From Alcanivorax limicola (GTDB taxonomy: Bacteria > Pseudomonadota > Gammaproteobacteria > Pseudomonadales > Alcanivoracaceae), in the NCBI RefSeq assembly GCF_019931215.1, contig NZ_JAIOUB010000004.1, positions 186,001 through 250,000 on the forward strand: a stretch of 64,000 nt of DNA. Direction: 5' to 3'. Each line of letters begins with the position of its first letter. Positions within the stretch are counted from its first letter, which is position 1. Positions 8,774 to 19,404 of this stretch are shown piece by piece. The notes below the pieces were generated by a model. It made no database searches and was not told the origin of the DNA. It saw only the letters and a list, made by a program, of their open reading frames with translations. The translations under genes and the position numbers were made by a program.

Positions 8774-10228
8774 ATGGGCGCACACTACAACAGCATCATC
8801 ATTGGTGCCGGCTTCGGCGGGACCGGCATGGCCATCCAGCTGAAGCAGCGCGGCGAGGACTCCCTGCTGGTGATCGAGAAAGCCGGCGATGTCGGCGGCA
8901 CCTGGCGCGACAACACCTACCCCGGTGCCGCCTGCGATGTGCCGTCTCATCTGTATTCCTACTCCTTCGAACCCAAGTTTGACTGGTCGCGCCGCTTCGC
9001 GCCGCAAGCCGACATTTTTGCCTACCTGCGCCATTGCGCGGACAAATACGACGTGCGACGCCATGTGCGTTTCAATACGGAAGTCAGCGGTGCGCGCTTC
9101 GACGAGGACAGCAAGTTGTGGCAGGTGGAGACCACCACCGGCGAGCATTTCACCGCCCGTTTCCTGATTACCGCAACCGGCCAGCTGAATCGCCCCGCCT
9201 GGCCGCACATTGCCGGTGAAGACACATTTCGGGGCACGCGTTTTCACTCCGCCCGCTGGGACCACAGTGTCGACCTCAAGGGCAAACGCATCGCAGTGAT
9301 CGGCACTGGTGCCAGCGCCATCCAGTTTGTGCCAGCGATTGCCGACAACGTCGGCCAGCTGACGCTGTTTCAACGCTCTGCTCCCTGGGTGGTGCCCAAA
9401 CCGGACCGCAGCTATCACCGTGTCGAGCAACAGCTGATGGAAAAGCTGCCGCTGCTGCAGAAGCTTGACCGGGCACGGGTGTATGCCATGTACGAAACCC
9501 GGGTTCTGGCGTTCACCAACCTGCAGCGTATCATGAAGGTGTACGAGTTCAATGCGCTGCGCTATCTGCGCAAGTTCATTCGCGACCCGGCCCTGCAGCA
9601 AAAACTGACACCGGATTACCCCATCGGCTGCAAACGCATTCTGATTTCCAATGACTACCTGCCCGCCCTGGCCAGGGACAATGTCAGCGTGGTCACTGAC
9701 GCCATCGAGTGCTTCGACAGTGACGGCCTGCGCACGCGCGATGGCACACACCACCCCGCAGATGTCGTGATTTACGGCACCGGTTTTCAGGCCACGGACT
9801 TTCTGGCGCCGATGCAAATCACCGGGCGCGCGGGGCGTGACCTGAATCAGGTCTGGCGTGATGGCGCCGAAGCCTATCTGGGCATGACGGTGCACGGTTT
9901 CCCCAATCTGTTCATGCTGTATGGCCCGAATACCAACCTGGGCCATAGCTCGATCATCTACATGCTCGAGAGCCAGATGAATCATGTGCTCGCCTGCATG
10001 GACGCCATGCAGGACGCCGGCGCCGACACGCTGGAAGTCCGGGATACGGTACAGTCAGATTTCAACCGCGACTTGCAGGCGCGCATCACAAACAGCGTCT
10101 GGGACCAGGGCTGCACAAGCTGGTATAAAACCGAGAGCGGCAAAAACACCAATAACTGGCCGGGTTTCACTTTCAACTACCGGCTGCTGACCCGGAACGT
10201 GAATCACGATGACTATCAGTTCTCCTGA
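8774..10228 (+). CDS. type I Baeyer-Villiger flavin monooxygenase
   Basis: A 484-residue FAD/NADPH enzyme that inserts one oxygen next to a ketone carbonyl, giving an ester or lactone. Visible: the N-terminal FAD motif IIGAGFGGTG, GDVGGTWRDNTYPG, the Baeyer-Villiger fingerprint FRGTRFHSARW, and the NADPH motif VIGTGASAIQ, with VVIYGTGFQATDF near the end. The start at 8774 has GAGG eight bases upstream; upstream in-frame starts lack it. The 3' end overlaps the hydrolase gene by 20 bases. With the following esterase and dehydrogenase it forms a logical ketone-to-ester-to-alcohol-plus-acid pathway. AlmA-like long-chain alkane monooxygenases are relatives, so substrate class is uncertain. Confidence 0.92.
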   Translation: MGAHYNSIIIGAGFGGTGMAIQLKQRGEDSLLVIEKAGDVGGTWRDNTYPGAACDVPSHLYSYSFEPKFDWSRRFAPQADIFAYLRHCADKYDVRRHVRFNTEVSGARFDEDSKLWQVETTTGEHFTARFLITATGQLNRPAWPHIAGEDTFRGTRFHSARWDHSVDLKGKRIAVIGTGASAIQFVPAIADNVGQLTLFQRSAPWVVPKPDRSYHRVEQQLMEKLPLLQKLDRARVYAMYETRVLAFTNLQRIMKVYEFNALRYLRKFIRDPALQQKLTPDYPIGCKRILISNDYLPALARDNVSVVTDAIECFDSDGLRTRDGTHHPADVVIYGTGFQATDFLAPMQITGRAGRDLNQVWRDGAEAYLGMTVHGFPNLFMLYGPNTNLGHSSIIYMLESQMNHVLACMDAMQDAGADTLEVRDTVQSDFNRDLQARITNSVWDQGCTSWYKTESGKNTNNWPGFTFNYRLLTRNVNHDDYQFS

Positions 10229-11195
10229 CAATTCTCTTGGCAATTCTCCTGATACGCCCGACATCCGTTTTCCGGATATGGACACGTCGCGCGGGCAGCG
10301 TCTGCTCGCGGCCACGTTGCGCGGCAGCATGCGCGTGCTGGTCAAACCGCTGTTCCATGTTCTGACGCCGCTGGCGGTACAGCGCACCGGGCTGCGTCTG
10401 AGTGCCGCCAGCACACTGAGTGCCCGCGGTGTCACGCGCGAAGCAGTCCGTGTCGGTGGTGTGCCCGCGGAACGGTTGCGGCCGGCAAACGGGGCGGGTG
10501 ACAAGGTCGTGCTGTATCTGCATGGCGGCGCTTACTGCGTCGGCTCACCCGCCACCCATCGCAGCCTGACGACACATCTGGCCCGCGCAGCCAATGCAAC
10601 GGTGCTGGCGCTGGACTATCAGCTGGCGCCGGAAGCGCCCTTCCCGGCCGCCCGGGACGATGTGCTGGATGCCTACCGCGCCCTGCTTGAAGAGGGTGTC
10701 GCACCGGCGCACATATTTATCGCTGGTGACTCGGCCGGTGGCGGGCTGACGCTCTCCGTTGCACAAACCATTCGCGACCAGGCGCTGCCGGCGCCCGCCG
10801 GGCTGATCATGCTGTCACCCTGGGTAGACCTGACCCACCCTCGCGCCAGCGAACCATCACATCCCGGCGAGGTGATGCTGAGCTGGGGCGCACTGGACAA
10901 AGCGGCACGGCAGTATATTGGTACGGATGTCAGCAGCGCGACGGAAGCACTGCGCGCCCCGGGTGTGTCGCCGTTACTCGGGTCGCTGGCGAATCTGCCA
11001 CCGACACTGACCATTACCGGCACTGACGAGATTCTGCTGGGCGACTCCGAGCAGCTGATCCAGGCCCTGCACGATGCCGGCAATCAGGCCACGCTGCTGC
11101 TGTATCGCGGCATGTGGCACGTATTCCCGGTACACGCCGGCATGCTCAACGCCGCCGACCACGCGATCGCCTCCATGGCGGAGTTCATGCAATGA
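10209..11195 (+). CDS. alpha/beta hydrolase, HSL-type esterase
   Basis: A 328-residue carboxylesterase of the hormone-sensitive-lipase (family IV) group. The oxyanion-hole motif HGGAYC is near residues 105-110, the nucleophile is Ser175 in GDSAGG, the acid is in the GTDEIL segment and the His is in GMWHVFPVHAG. No signal peptide, so it is cytoplasmic. It starts inside the end of the monooxygenase gene and its stop overlaps the next ATG (ATGA), so the three genes are tightly coupled. The expected job is cleaving esters formed by the monooxygenase. The first 25 residues are rich in Ser/Pro/Asp and look disordered. Confidence 0.9.
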   Translation: MTISSPDNSLGNSPDTPDIRFPDMDTSRGQRLLAATLRGSMRVLVKPLFHVLTPLAVQRTGLRLSAASTLSARGVTREAVRVGGVPAERLRPANGAGDKVVLYLHGGAYCVGSPATHRSLTTHLARAANATVLALDYQLAPEAPFPAARDDVLDAYRALLEEGVAPAHIFIAGDSAGGGLTLSVAQTIRDQALPAPAGLIMLSPWVDLTHPRASEPSHPGEVMLSWGALDKAARQYIGTDVSSATEALRAPGVSPLLGSLANLPPTLTITGTDEILLGDSEQLIQALHDAGNQATLLLYRGMWHVFPVHAGMLNAADHAIASMAEFMQ

Positions 11196-11950
11196 AGACC
11201 ATTCTGATTACCGGTGCCGCATCAGGCATCGGCGCCGCCACCGCGCGGCTGTTTCATCAACGGGGCTGGCAAACCGGGCTGCTGGATATCAATGCCGAAG
11301 CGCTGGCCGAGTTATCCGCCGAGCTGGGAGGCGCCTGGCATCAGACGCTGGATGTGCGGGACGGCGCAGCAGCTTCCCGTGCGGTGGATGCCTTCGCGGC
11401 ACACGCCGGGGGCCTGCGGGTGCTGTTCAACTGCGCGGGGATTCTGCGCACCGGTTATTTCGAGGACATTCCCGGCGAGGCGCATGCGCAGATATTCGCC
11501 ATCAATGTGCAGGGGCTGATCAACATGACCCAGGCTGCCTTTCCGTATTTGCGCCAGGCGCAGAAGCCGCTGGTGCTGAACATGAGCTCTGCGTCGGCGC
11601 TCTACGGTGTGCCGCACCTGGCTAGCTACTCCGCCTCCAAGTTCGCCGTGCGCGGGCTGACAGAAGCGCTGGATATCGAATGGCGTCGCCACGGCATTCG
11701 CGTCTGCGACCTGATGCCGCCTTTCGTGAATACGCCCATGGTCAGCGAGCAGGCCTTCCGTGCGCCGGTGGTGGACAAGCTGGGGGTGCACCTGAGTGCC
11801 GGGGATATCGCCGAGGCCGCCTGGCGAGCATTGGACAGCACAGCAGTGCATCACCCGATCGGGCTGCAATTCAGTGGCACCATGCTGCTGGAAAAACTGA
11901 CGCCGCGTGCTTTTACGCGGCGGCTGATGGCATTTTTGAGCAAGGACTGA
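11192..11950 (+). CDS. short-chain dehydrogenase/reductase
   Basis: A 252-residue classical SDR. The NAD(P) motif is TGAASGIG (residues 7-14), NCAG follows in the fourth strand, and the catalytic set is Ser in NMSSASAL with the Y-S-A-S-K motif. Asp37 after the second strand (LLDIN) favours NAD over NADP. The ATG overlaps the hydrolase stop by ATGA, so translation is coupled. In the operon it could oxidise a secondary alcohol to the ketone used by the monooxygenase, or process the released alcohol. That placement is inferred from context. Confidence 0.9.
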   Translation: MKTILITGAASGIGAATARLFHQRGWQTGLLDINAEALAELSAELGGAWHQTLDVRDGAAASRAVDAFAAHAGGLRVLFNCAGILRTGYFEDIPGEAHAQIFAINVQGLINMTQAAFPYLRQAQKPLVLNMSSASALYGVPHLASYSASKFAVRGLTEALDIEWRRHGIRVCDLMPPFVNTPMVSEQAFRAPVVDKLGVHLSAGDIAEAAWRALDSTAVHHPIGLQFSGTMLLEKLTPRAFTRRLMAFLSKD

Positions 11951-11986
11951 TTGAACAGGAACTGGCGCGGTGGCCCGCACAGCAGT

Positions 11987-12511
11987 CTATCTGTTCAACC
12001 GGTTTCCTATTGCCTGCTGTTGCTGGCGCCCCTCGGGGGTCTGGCGGTAGCGCTCTTCCTCAAGCCGCCGCATGACCGTCGCCGGCGAGCAGTCCGCCAC
12101 GTTGCTTCGCTCGCAGGCGGCAACACGCTCTTTCAACTGCTCTTGCGCCTGCCTGTGACGGTCGGCCCCTGAGACCGTGCCATTCTGTGGTCGCGGCTCA
12201 GCCGCTCCGCGCGCATCACTCCGGCGACTGGTGGCCGAACGCGCCCGCTGCGCTGCTTCGCGCCCCTCGAACTGGTTGCCTTGCGGCACAGTAACCGGCT
12301 CGGCGCCTTCCGGGCGCTGATCGGTAAACAGCACATTGCCTTCCGCATCCACATACCGGTACACCTGTCCGGACTGCGGTGTTTCCGCAAACTCGTCGCT
12401 GTCATCGGCGGCATCGGCTCCGACCGCCAAACCCGGCTGGACGGCAAGCGCCAACAGCAAACAGCCAACAGCACTGCCTGACATCAAAAGACGCATTATA
12501 TGATCCTTCAT
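11987..12511 (-). CDS. DUF4124 domain periplasmic protein
   Basis: The 174-residue product has a signal peptide (MRLLMSGSAVGCLLLALAV, about residues 6-30) and one DUF4124 unit (GQVYRYVDAEGNVLFTDQRPEG), the small beta-hairpin domain common in gammaproteobacterial envelope proteins. After it comes a charged Arg/Gln-rich helical tail (residues 85-174). The start is the ATG with AGGAG six bases upstream; a longer start would overlap hinT by 16 bases. It lies just downstream of hinT in the same direction and may share its transcript. Function of the family is unknown. Confidence 0.8.
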   Translation of the reverse strand: MKDHIMRLLMSGSAVGCLLLALAVQPGLAVGADAADDSDEFAETPQSGQVYRYVDAEGNVLFTDQRPEGAEPVTVPQGNQFEGREAAQRARSATSRRSDARGAAEPRPQNGTVSGADRHRQAQEQLKERVAACERSNVADCSPATVMRRLEEERYRQTPEGRQQQQAIGNRLNR

Positions 12512-12534
12512 AACAGTCTCCTTCGAAGGGGGCC

Positions 12535-14350
<1,816 letters not shown>

Positions 14351-14467
14351 GATGGTGAGCATCTCCCGGGTAGCTGCCATAATGAGCGACCGCTGGCATG
14401 CAGTCGGCGGGGCCCGGCGTGGTGGCAGTAGCTGGTCCACCGCGCACACTCGGGCACAGCTTGAAAT

Positions 14468-14480
14468 GTTATATTATATC
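14468..14480. promoter_or_regulatory. Zur-like operator between dihydroorotase and PTPS genes
   Basis: The core GTTATATTATATC matches the gammaproteobacterial Zur consensus GTTATANTATAAC at 12 of 13 positions (counting N as a match), and the left flank GAAAT also fits the extended consensus. It lies 48 bases before the PTPS-like ATG and 117 bases before the dihydroorotase ATG, so it could repress both genes when zinc is plentiful. Matching was by eye; binding is not shown. Confidence 0.7.
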
Positions 14481-14528
14481 AATAAGCGCTGACACCTCTC
14501 ACATTCAAGAGTTGATACAAGAACGCCC

Positions 14529-15395
14529 ATGGCCACTCTCTTCGTTGATAACCTGACAGTGCTCGACTTCTCTTATCTGCATGCCAAACGCGGCATGGTG
14601 GGCGAATCCTGGATTGTCGATCTGGAGCTCACCGGTGATCTGGATGACATGGGCATGGTGCTGGACTTCGGGCGCATCAAGAAGGCCGTCAAGGAGGCAC
14701 TGGACGCTGAGATCGATCACAAACTGGTGGTGCCCGAGGACAGCGATTGCCTGACCCGCCTGCCCGACGAAGATCAGGTCAACCTGGAATGGCAGTACCA
14801 TGCTGGCGTCATTCGCATGAAGGCCCCGCTGTGCAGCAGCGCTTTCATTCCCGGCACCGAGATCACCAAGAGTGCCGTAACGCTGCATCTGATGACACTG
14901 CTGTACGGCATTCTGCCTGACAATGTGAGTGAGTTGGTGCTCACATTGCGCGAAGAGGACGCCGGCACGGCGCCCAGCTATCACTACTCCCACGGCCTCA
15001 AGAAGCACGACGGCAACTGCCAGCGCATTGCCCACGGCCACCGCTCGCAGATCCAGATCTTCGAGAACGGACGACGCAGCCGTTACTGGGAAAAACTCTG
15101 GGCGGACCGCTGGGAGGATATCTACATCGGCTCCGAGGAAGATCTGGAGGGCACCTACTTTATTGATGAGGTGCCGCATCACCGGTTTCGTTATACCGCG
15201 CCCCAGGGGCTGTTCGAGCTGCTGATCCCCGAGGATCATTGCTATCTGGTCAACACCGACTCCACCGTTGAGCACCTGGCGGCGCATATTGCTGCGGAGC
15301 TGGCCGACGAGGCGCTGGGCAAGCATTTCCGGGTGCGGGCCTTTGAAGGCGTTGCCAAGGGCGCGCTGGCCGAAGCCGGTGTGATGCGCGCCTGA
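14529..15395 (+). CDS. queD2: tandem 6-pyruvoyl-tetrahydropterin synthase / QueD-like protein
   Basis: The 288-residue product is two PTPS/QueD-type T-fold domains in tandem; single-domain QueD is about 120 residues. The family makes 6-carboxytetrahydropterin for queuosine or related pterins. The second domain keeps the zinc set His155, Cys164 and His169-Gly-His171 and Glu248 in TVEHLA. The first domain keeps His18 and GMVLDF (residues 42-47), but where the family has HGHSYxV it reads VGESWIV (residues 24-30), so both His of that motif are gone. The likely Zur box upstream and the divergent dihydroorotase suggest a zinc-starvation paralogue. The symbol is tentative; the substrate may differ from QueD. 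Confidence 0.8.
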   Translation: MATLFVDNLTVLDFSYLHAKRGMVGESWIVDLELTGDLDDMGMVLDFGRIKKAVKEALDAEIDHKLVVPEDSDCLTRLPDEDQVNLEWQYHAGVIRMKAPLCSSAFIPGTEITKSAVTLHLMTLLYGILPDNVSELVLTLREEDAGTAPSYHYSHGLKKHDGNCQRIAHGHRSQIQIFENGRRSRYWEKLWADRWEDIYIGSEEDLEGTYFIDEVPHHRFRYTAPQGLFELLIPEDHCYLVNTDSTVEHLAAHIAAELADEALGKHFRVRAFEGVAKGALAEAGVMRA

Positions 15396-15428
15396 GGCGC
15401 TCGCCGGGGAGCCCCGGGAGAGACGCCG

Positions 15429-16379
15429 CTACACTTCCTCGCGCAGGATCGTTTCCGCTTCTTCCTGAATCAGCCGCCTCAGCCAACGGTGCGCCGGGTT
15501 GTGGTGCAGCAGCGGCGACCAGGCCATCTTCAGCTCGAAACGCGGGATCACGAATGGTGGCTCCTTGATCACCAGACGCGGATTCTGGGTCTGCATGCGC
15601 GCCACCCGACTGGGCAGGGTCGCCACCAGATCATTGTTCATGGCCAGCAATGCCGGCATCTGATAATGCCGGGTAAAAATGGAGATCTTGCGTGTCTTGC
15701 CGATGCGTGCCAGCGCCTGATCAATCCAGCCCAGCCCGCCCAGCTTCTCCGGATTCATGCCGAAGCCCACACCAAACCCGGTCTTGGACACCCAGATGTG
15801 CTGCCCCTTGAGGTAATTCTCCAGATTGAAATCCCGTGCCAGGGGGTTGCTGCGATTGAGCAGGCAAGAGAACGAATCCTTCCACAGTGTCACCTGGTGG
15901 AAGGAGCGTGGAATCTCGTTGAAGCGATTCACCGCCAGGTCCACCCGGCCCTGCTCCATATCGGCATAGCTCACATCCGAGGGCGTTACGAAATCCAGCA
16001 CCACATGGGGCGCATCCTCGCGCAGACGGCGTACCAGATGCGGCACCAGGGTCGCTTCGGCGTAATCACTGGTCATGATGCGGAACACCCGACGGCTGGC
16101 TTCTGGCAGAAACGCCTCGTCCGGCGTCAGCATCGCTTCCGTCTGCATCAGCACTTTGCGCACCAGCGGCTGCAGCTCCAGGGCCCGTTCTGTGGGATTC
16201 ATGCCGCCGGAGGTGCGTATCAACAGCGGATCATTGAATAGCTCGCGCAAGCGCTTGAGGCCATTGCTCATCGCTGGCTGGGAAATACCCAACTGGTCAG
16301 CCGCCCGGGTCACGCTGAGCTCCCGGAGCAACACATCCAGATATTTCAACAGGTTAAGATCAACCCGCCCTACGTTCAT
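15429..16379 (-). CDS. LysR-family transcriptional regulator
   Basis: The 316-residue product has an N-terminal winged helix-turn-helix (LNLLKYLDVLLRELSVTRAADQLGISQPAMSNGLKRLRE, split here as residues about 6-45) and a LysR substrate-binding domain from about residue 90. It resembles the NodD/NahR/LeuO-like subgroup (VDLNLL start, DPLLIRTSGGMNPTERA). ATG 16379 has AGGAG upstream. Its 3' end faces the PTPS gene with only 33 bases between stops, and no terminator hairpin with a T-run is seen there. The target is unknown; the divergent neighbour is the quorum-sensing operon, which is one candidate. Confidence 0.88.
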   Translation of the reverse strand: MNVGRVDLNLLKYLDVLLRELSVTRAADQLGISQPAMSNGLKRLRELFNDPLLIRTSGGMNPTERALELQPLVRKVLMQTEAMLTPDEAFLPEASRRVFRIMTSDYAEATLVPHLVRRLREDAPHVVLDFVTPSDVSYADMEQGRVDLAVNRFNEIPRSFHQVTLWKDSFSCLLNRSNPLARDFNLENYLKGQHIWVSKTGFGVGFGMNPEKLGGLGWIDQALARIGKTRKISIFTRHYQMPALLAMNNDLVATLPSRVARMQTQNPRLVIKEPPFVIPRFELKMAWSPLLHHNPAHRWLRRLIQEEAETILREEV

Positions 16380-16692
16380 GCGCTCTCCTGACCTCTCCGC
16401 CCCGGGGTGTTCTGAGGGTGGCTTGATTGCCCGGCAATCTTCAGTCGTCAATATACCTGCTCATCCCGGCCATTATAAGCGCGGCGAATACTTTCAAATC
16501 TCAAGATAAGCGAGGCGAATACACACACGGCAGGCGCAACCGGGTGCACAAAGCCCGCCGTCTCGTGTGAAAATTGGGTAATGAGAAGCGCTTCAATCGC
16601 GTGTACCATGGACCCTCGACTTCGGGGGCATAAAAAATCATCAACGTGATGTCACTATGCCACTAGCGCGCGTGTTATGAGGATTGTCACTG
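16380..16692. other. divergent regulatory gap before the quorum-sensing operon
   Basis: No gene is seen in these 313 bases. They separate a LysR regulator from the ribbon-helix-helix gene and must hold promoters for both. A small palindrome CATCA-ACG-TGATG (16639-16651) lies about 40 bases before the ribbon-helix-helix ATG, next to GTGATGTCAC, and could be an operator. The stretch just before it is locally A-rich (CATAAAAAATC). Confidence 0.4.
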
Positions 16693-17028
16693 ATGGACAA
16701 AAAAGTAGCGGCCGATAACCGGCAAGAAGTAGAAAAATTCGTCGTGAGACTGCCGAAAGGTATTCGCGGCAGAATCGCTGAGCTCTCCCGGTACAACAAG
16801 CGCAGCATGAACGCCGAAATTGTTGCTCGTCTGGAAGAAAGTCTGGGGCTGACGATTGCGGTAGAGGGCGTGGGAGAATCTTCACCACACCTGTACGCCG
16901 TGAATATCGAGGCGTCATCGGATGGCAGCGGTGATCCCGTCATTATTACTCAGGAAAGCCAACTGCTGGAGCGCTTCCGCGCCATGAGCATGGCTCACCG
17001 GCGGGCGTTGCTTGATCTGCTACGCTGA
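16693..17028 (+). CDS. Arc-like ribbon-helix-helix DNA-binding protein
   Basis: A 111-residue protein whose first 50 residues form an Arc/MetJ-type ribbon-helix-helix (VEKFVVRLPKGIRGRIAELSR then NKRSMNAEIVARLEESL). The remaining 60 residues are acidic and then helical (LLERFRAMSMAHRRALLDLLR), perhaps for oligomerisation. ATG 16693 is used; an in-frame TTG at 16684 is possible. Fifty bases separate it from the sensor kinase gene, in the same direction, so it is probably the first gene of the quorum-sensing operon and may autoregulate it. That role is inferred. Confidence 0.85.
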   Translation: MDKKVAADNRQEVEKFVVRLPKGIRGRIAELSRYNKRSMNAEIVARLEESLGLTIAVEGVGESSPHLYAVNIEASSDGSGDPVIITQESQLLERFRAMSMAHRRALLDLLR

Positions 17029-17078
17029 ACTGACAGTCTGCCGATCCTGACAACGTACATGACACGTAACGGTGCCGG

Positions 17079-18389
17079 TTGAAACACCTGGAGCTACTGA
17101 CAGCACGCCTCGGGCGCTCGGTGCAGGAAAGCGTTCACTACTCCCGCTATAACGCCCCGATGATCGGCGTGCTGGGCGTCATCACCTTTCCCCTGTACCA
17201 CTACGTCTGGTGGCTGATCATTCCTCAGCCCTACGAAAATCTGTGGCTGCGCATGATCGGCGTCGTGATCTGTGTGCCATTGATATTTGCCGCGCAGTGG
17301 CCCAAGGCGATGCAGCGCTACTTCGCCACCTACTGGATTCTGTTCCTGCTCTATACGTTGCCGTTCTTTTTCACCTACATGCTGCTGCGCAATGATCTGT
17401 CGCTGATCTGGAGCATGTCCACCATGGCGGCGCTGTTCTTTCTGGTGCTCGCGGTGTACGACTGGTTGCTCGTCATTCTGCTGACCCTGGCGGGATCGCT
17501 GCTAGGCTGGGCGGGGCTGTTGCTGACCACCGATGTGCAGGACATCAACACCCTGACAACCCTGTACTTTCAGCAGCTACCGATTTACGCGTTTGTCGTG
17601 ATTGGCGGCAGCATTTTCAATTACAACGCTCAGTTGGTGAAAGAGGAAAAGCTCAACGCGCATGCCGCCGTGGGGCGCAACATCGCACATGAACTTCGCA
17701 CCCCGCTGCTCGGTATGAAGGCGGCCACCTCCGGGCTGGTACACTACCTGCCGCAACTGGTGGATGGTCACAAGGCAGCCATGGATGCCGGCCTGCCGGT
17801 AAAACCCATTCGCGGCACGCGACTGGACAAGCTGCGTCACGCCGCCGAACGTATCGATGAAGAAATCGACTACTCCAACACCATCATCGACATGCTGCTG
17901 CTCAGCGCCGGGCAGACAACGATCAAGCAGGACTCCTTCAGCTGGCACTCCATCAATGACACCATCGAACGGGCGCTGGATCGCTTTCCGTTCAAGTCCG
18001 ACCGTGAGCGCCATCTGGTGCACTGGGAGCGCGGGGACGATTTCGCCTATTATGGCTCGGACCTGCTCGTCACGCATGTGCTGTTCAATCTGATCAAGAA
18101 CGCCTTGCACAGCGTGCTCAGTGCCGGCAAGGGGACTATTCGTATCGGCACCGGTCGCAGCAGACGCTACAACCGTCTGATAGTGATGGACACCGGGCCT
18201 GGCATTGATCAAGCCAGAATTCGACAGATCTTCGACTATTTCTACAGCTCCAAGACACTGGATCAGGGCGCGGGGTTGGGGCTGTCGTTCTGCAAGCTGG
18301 TCATGGAAAGCCTGCAGGGCAAGATTCATTGTGAGTCGCGCCTCAATGAGTACACTTTGTTCGAGATGTCTTTCCCACGGGAACAATGA
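17079..18389 (+). CDS. lqsS: LqsS/CqsS-like membrane sensor histidine kinase
   Basis: A 436-residue kinase with about six to seven membrane spans (residues 28-185) and a compact cytoplasmic kinase: H-box NIAHELRTPL with His204, N-box NLIKNALHS (337-345), G1 DTGPG (371-375) and G2 GAGLGLSF (397-404). This is the layout of CqsS/LqsS, receptors for alpha-hydroxyketone autoinducers, and like LqsS it lacks a C-terminal receiver. The start must be TTG at 17079, because an in-frame TAA lies just upstream and the next ATG is at codon 28. A seven-codon ATG ORF (17059-17082) ends in a TGA overlapping that TTG. It overlaps the response regulator gene by ATGA. Confidence 0.85.
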   Translation: MKHLELLTARLGRSVQESVHYSRYNAPMIGVLGVITFPLYHYVWWLIIPQPYENLWLRMIGVVICVPLIFAAQWPKAMQRYFATYWILFLLYTLPFFFTYMLLRNDLSLIWSMSTMAALFFLVLAVYDWLLVILLTLAGSLLGWAGLLLTTDVQDINTLTTLYFQQLPIYAFVVIGGSIFNYNAQLVKEEKLNAHAAVGRNIAHELRTPLLGMKAATSGLVHYLPQLVDGHKAAMDAGLPVKPIRGTRLDKLRHAAERIDEEIDYSNTIIDMLLLSAGQTTIKQDSFSWHSINDTIERALDRFPFKSDRERHLVHWERGDDFAYYGSDLLVTHVLFNLIKNALHSVLSAGKGTIRIGTGRSRRYNRLIVMDTGPGIDQARIRQIFDYFYSSKTLDQGAGLGLSFCKLVMESLQGKIHCESRLNEYTLFEMSFPREQ

Positions 18390-19399
18390 TGCAGAAGACG
18401 ATCCAACCCTACTTCCACCCCACCACTGTCATCATGCTTGATGACAACCAGCGCTTTCTGGATAACTTCAGCCTGCAACTGGACGAGTCGCTTGCCTGCC
18501 GGTTTTTCTCCTCAGCCGGACAATGCCTGACGCAACTGAACAGCCTCGCTCAGCGCACGCCGCTCGATCAACGCTGCTTCAGCTACTACCAGCAACCCTC
18601 GCGCGCATCCTCTGACCGCGTCATTCGGCTTGATCTGACCCTGATAGAGCAGGAAATCAGCAACCCGGATCGTTTTCAGGATGTCTCCGTGGTGGTCGTC
18701 GACTACGACATGCCGGAAATGACCGGGCTGGAGTTTTGCCAGAAGATTCGTAACAGGCGCATCAAGAAAATACTGCTCACCGGTGTGGCGGACGAGAAAA
18801 TTGCGGTTGAGGCCTTCAATGAAGGCATTATCGATAAATTCATGATGAAGAGTGATCCCCGGATCACCCAACGCATCAACCAGACGATTCAGGATCTGCA
18901 GCGGCGCTACTTTTCAGAAGTCTCCGCAATGATACAGAGCACCCTGGCACTGGAGTCTCCTGAATTTCTCTATGACCAGGAATTCATCGATTACTTTTTC
19001 AATCTTGTCCGGCGCAAGCGCATTGCAGAATATTATTATGTGGAAGACCCTGATGGCTTTCTGCTGGTCAGTGACACCGGGCACTTGTCGCGCCTGATTG
19101 TTCACGGCCAGGACAATGTGCAGAGCAGCCTGTTTGCTCTGAAGCGCCATCGGGCCCCCGCCAACATTCTGAAGAAGGTGGCCGCCGGCAAGGCATTGCC
19201 CTGGCTGTGGTCGACCCCCGAGGACTATGACGAGGAAGATGAATTCATCTGGGCGGAACATATTCACGAGGCAGAACGCATCGACGGCAGCACGCCCTGG
19301 TTCTGTGCACTGGTGGAGAATCCTCCGGCAGACATCGAGTATGACAGCAGCACCTCGAGCTATCTTGCCTACCTGGAAAGCCTGGAGAAACTGGGCTGA
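18386..19399 (+). CDS. lqsR: LqsR-like response regulator
   Basis: The 337-residue product has a receiver domain with an unusual long insert between its first and third strands: acidic pair Asp19-Asp20, then about 60 extra residues, then the phospho-acceptor Asp106 in VVVVDYDMPEMTG, Thr132 in LLTG and Lys155 in MMKS. After it comes a 180-residue domain that is not a known DNA-binding fold (YYYVEDPDGFLLVSDTG). This size and layout match LqsR of Legionella, an unusual response regulator. Its ATG overlaps the kinase stop, so kinase and regulator are made together. Output is probably by protein interaction or an unknown DNA-binding mode. Confidence 0.82.
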   Translation: MMQKTIQPYFHPTTVIMLDDNQRFLDNFSLQLDESLACRFFSSAGQCLTQLNSLAQRTPLDQRCFSYYQQPSRASSDRVIRLDLTLIEQEISNPDRFQDVSVVVVDYDMPEMTGLEFCQKIRNRRIKKILLTGVADEKIAVEAFNEGIIDKFMMKSDPRITQRINQTIQDLQRRYFSEVSAMIQSTLALESPEFLYDQEFIDYFFNLVRRKRIAEYYYVEDPDGFLLVSDTGHLSRLIVHGQDNVQSSLFALKRHRAPANILKKVAAGKALPWLWSTPEDYDEEDEFIWAEHIHEAERIDGSTPWFCALVENPPADIEYDSSTSSYLAYLESLEKLG

Positions 19400-19404
19400 C
19401 ACCC

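Noticed and set aside
8405-9985. 526-codon open frame antisense to the monooxygenase gene
   Set aside because: It crosses the divergent promoter and two genes with clear families on the other strand. No ribosome site or domain.
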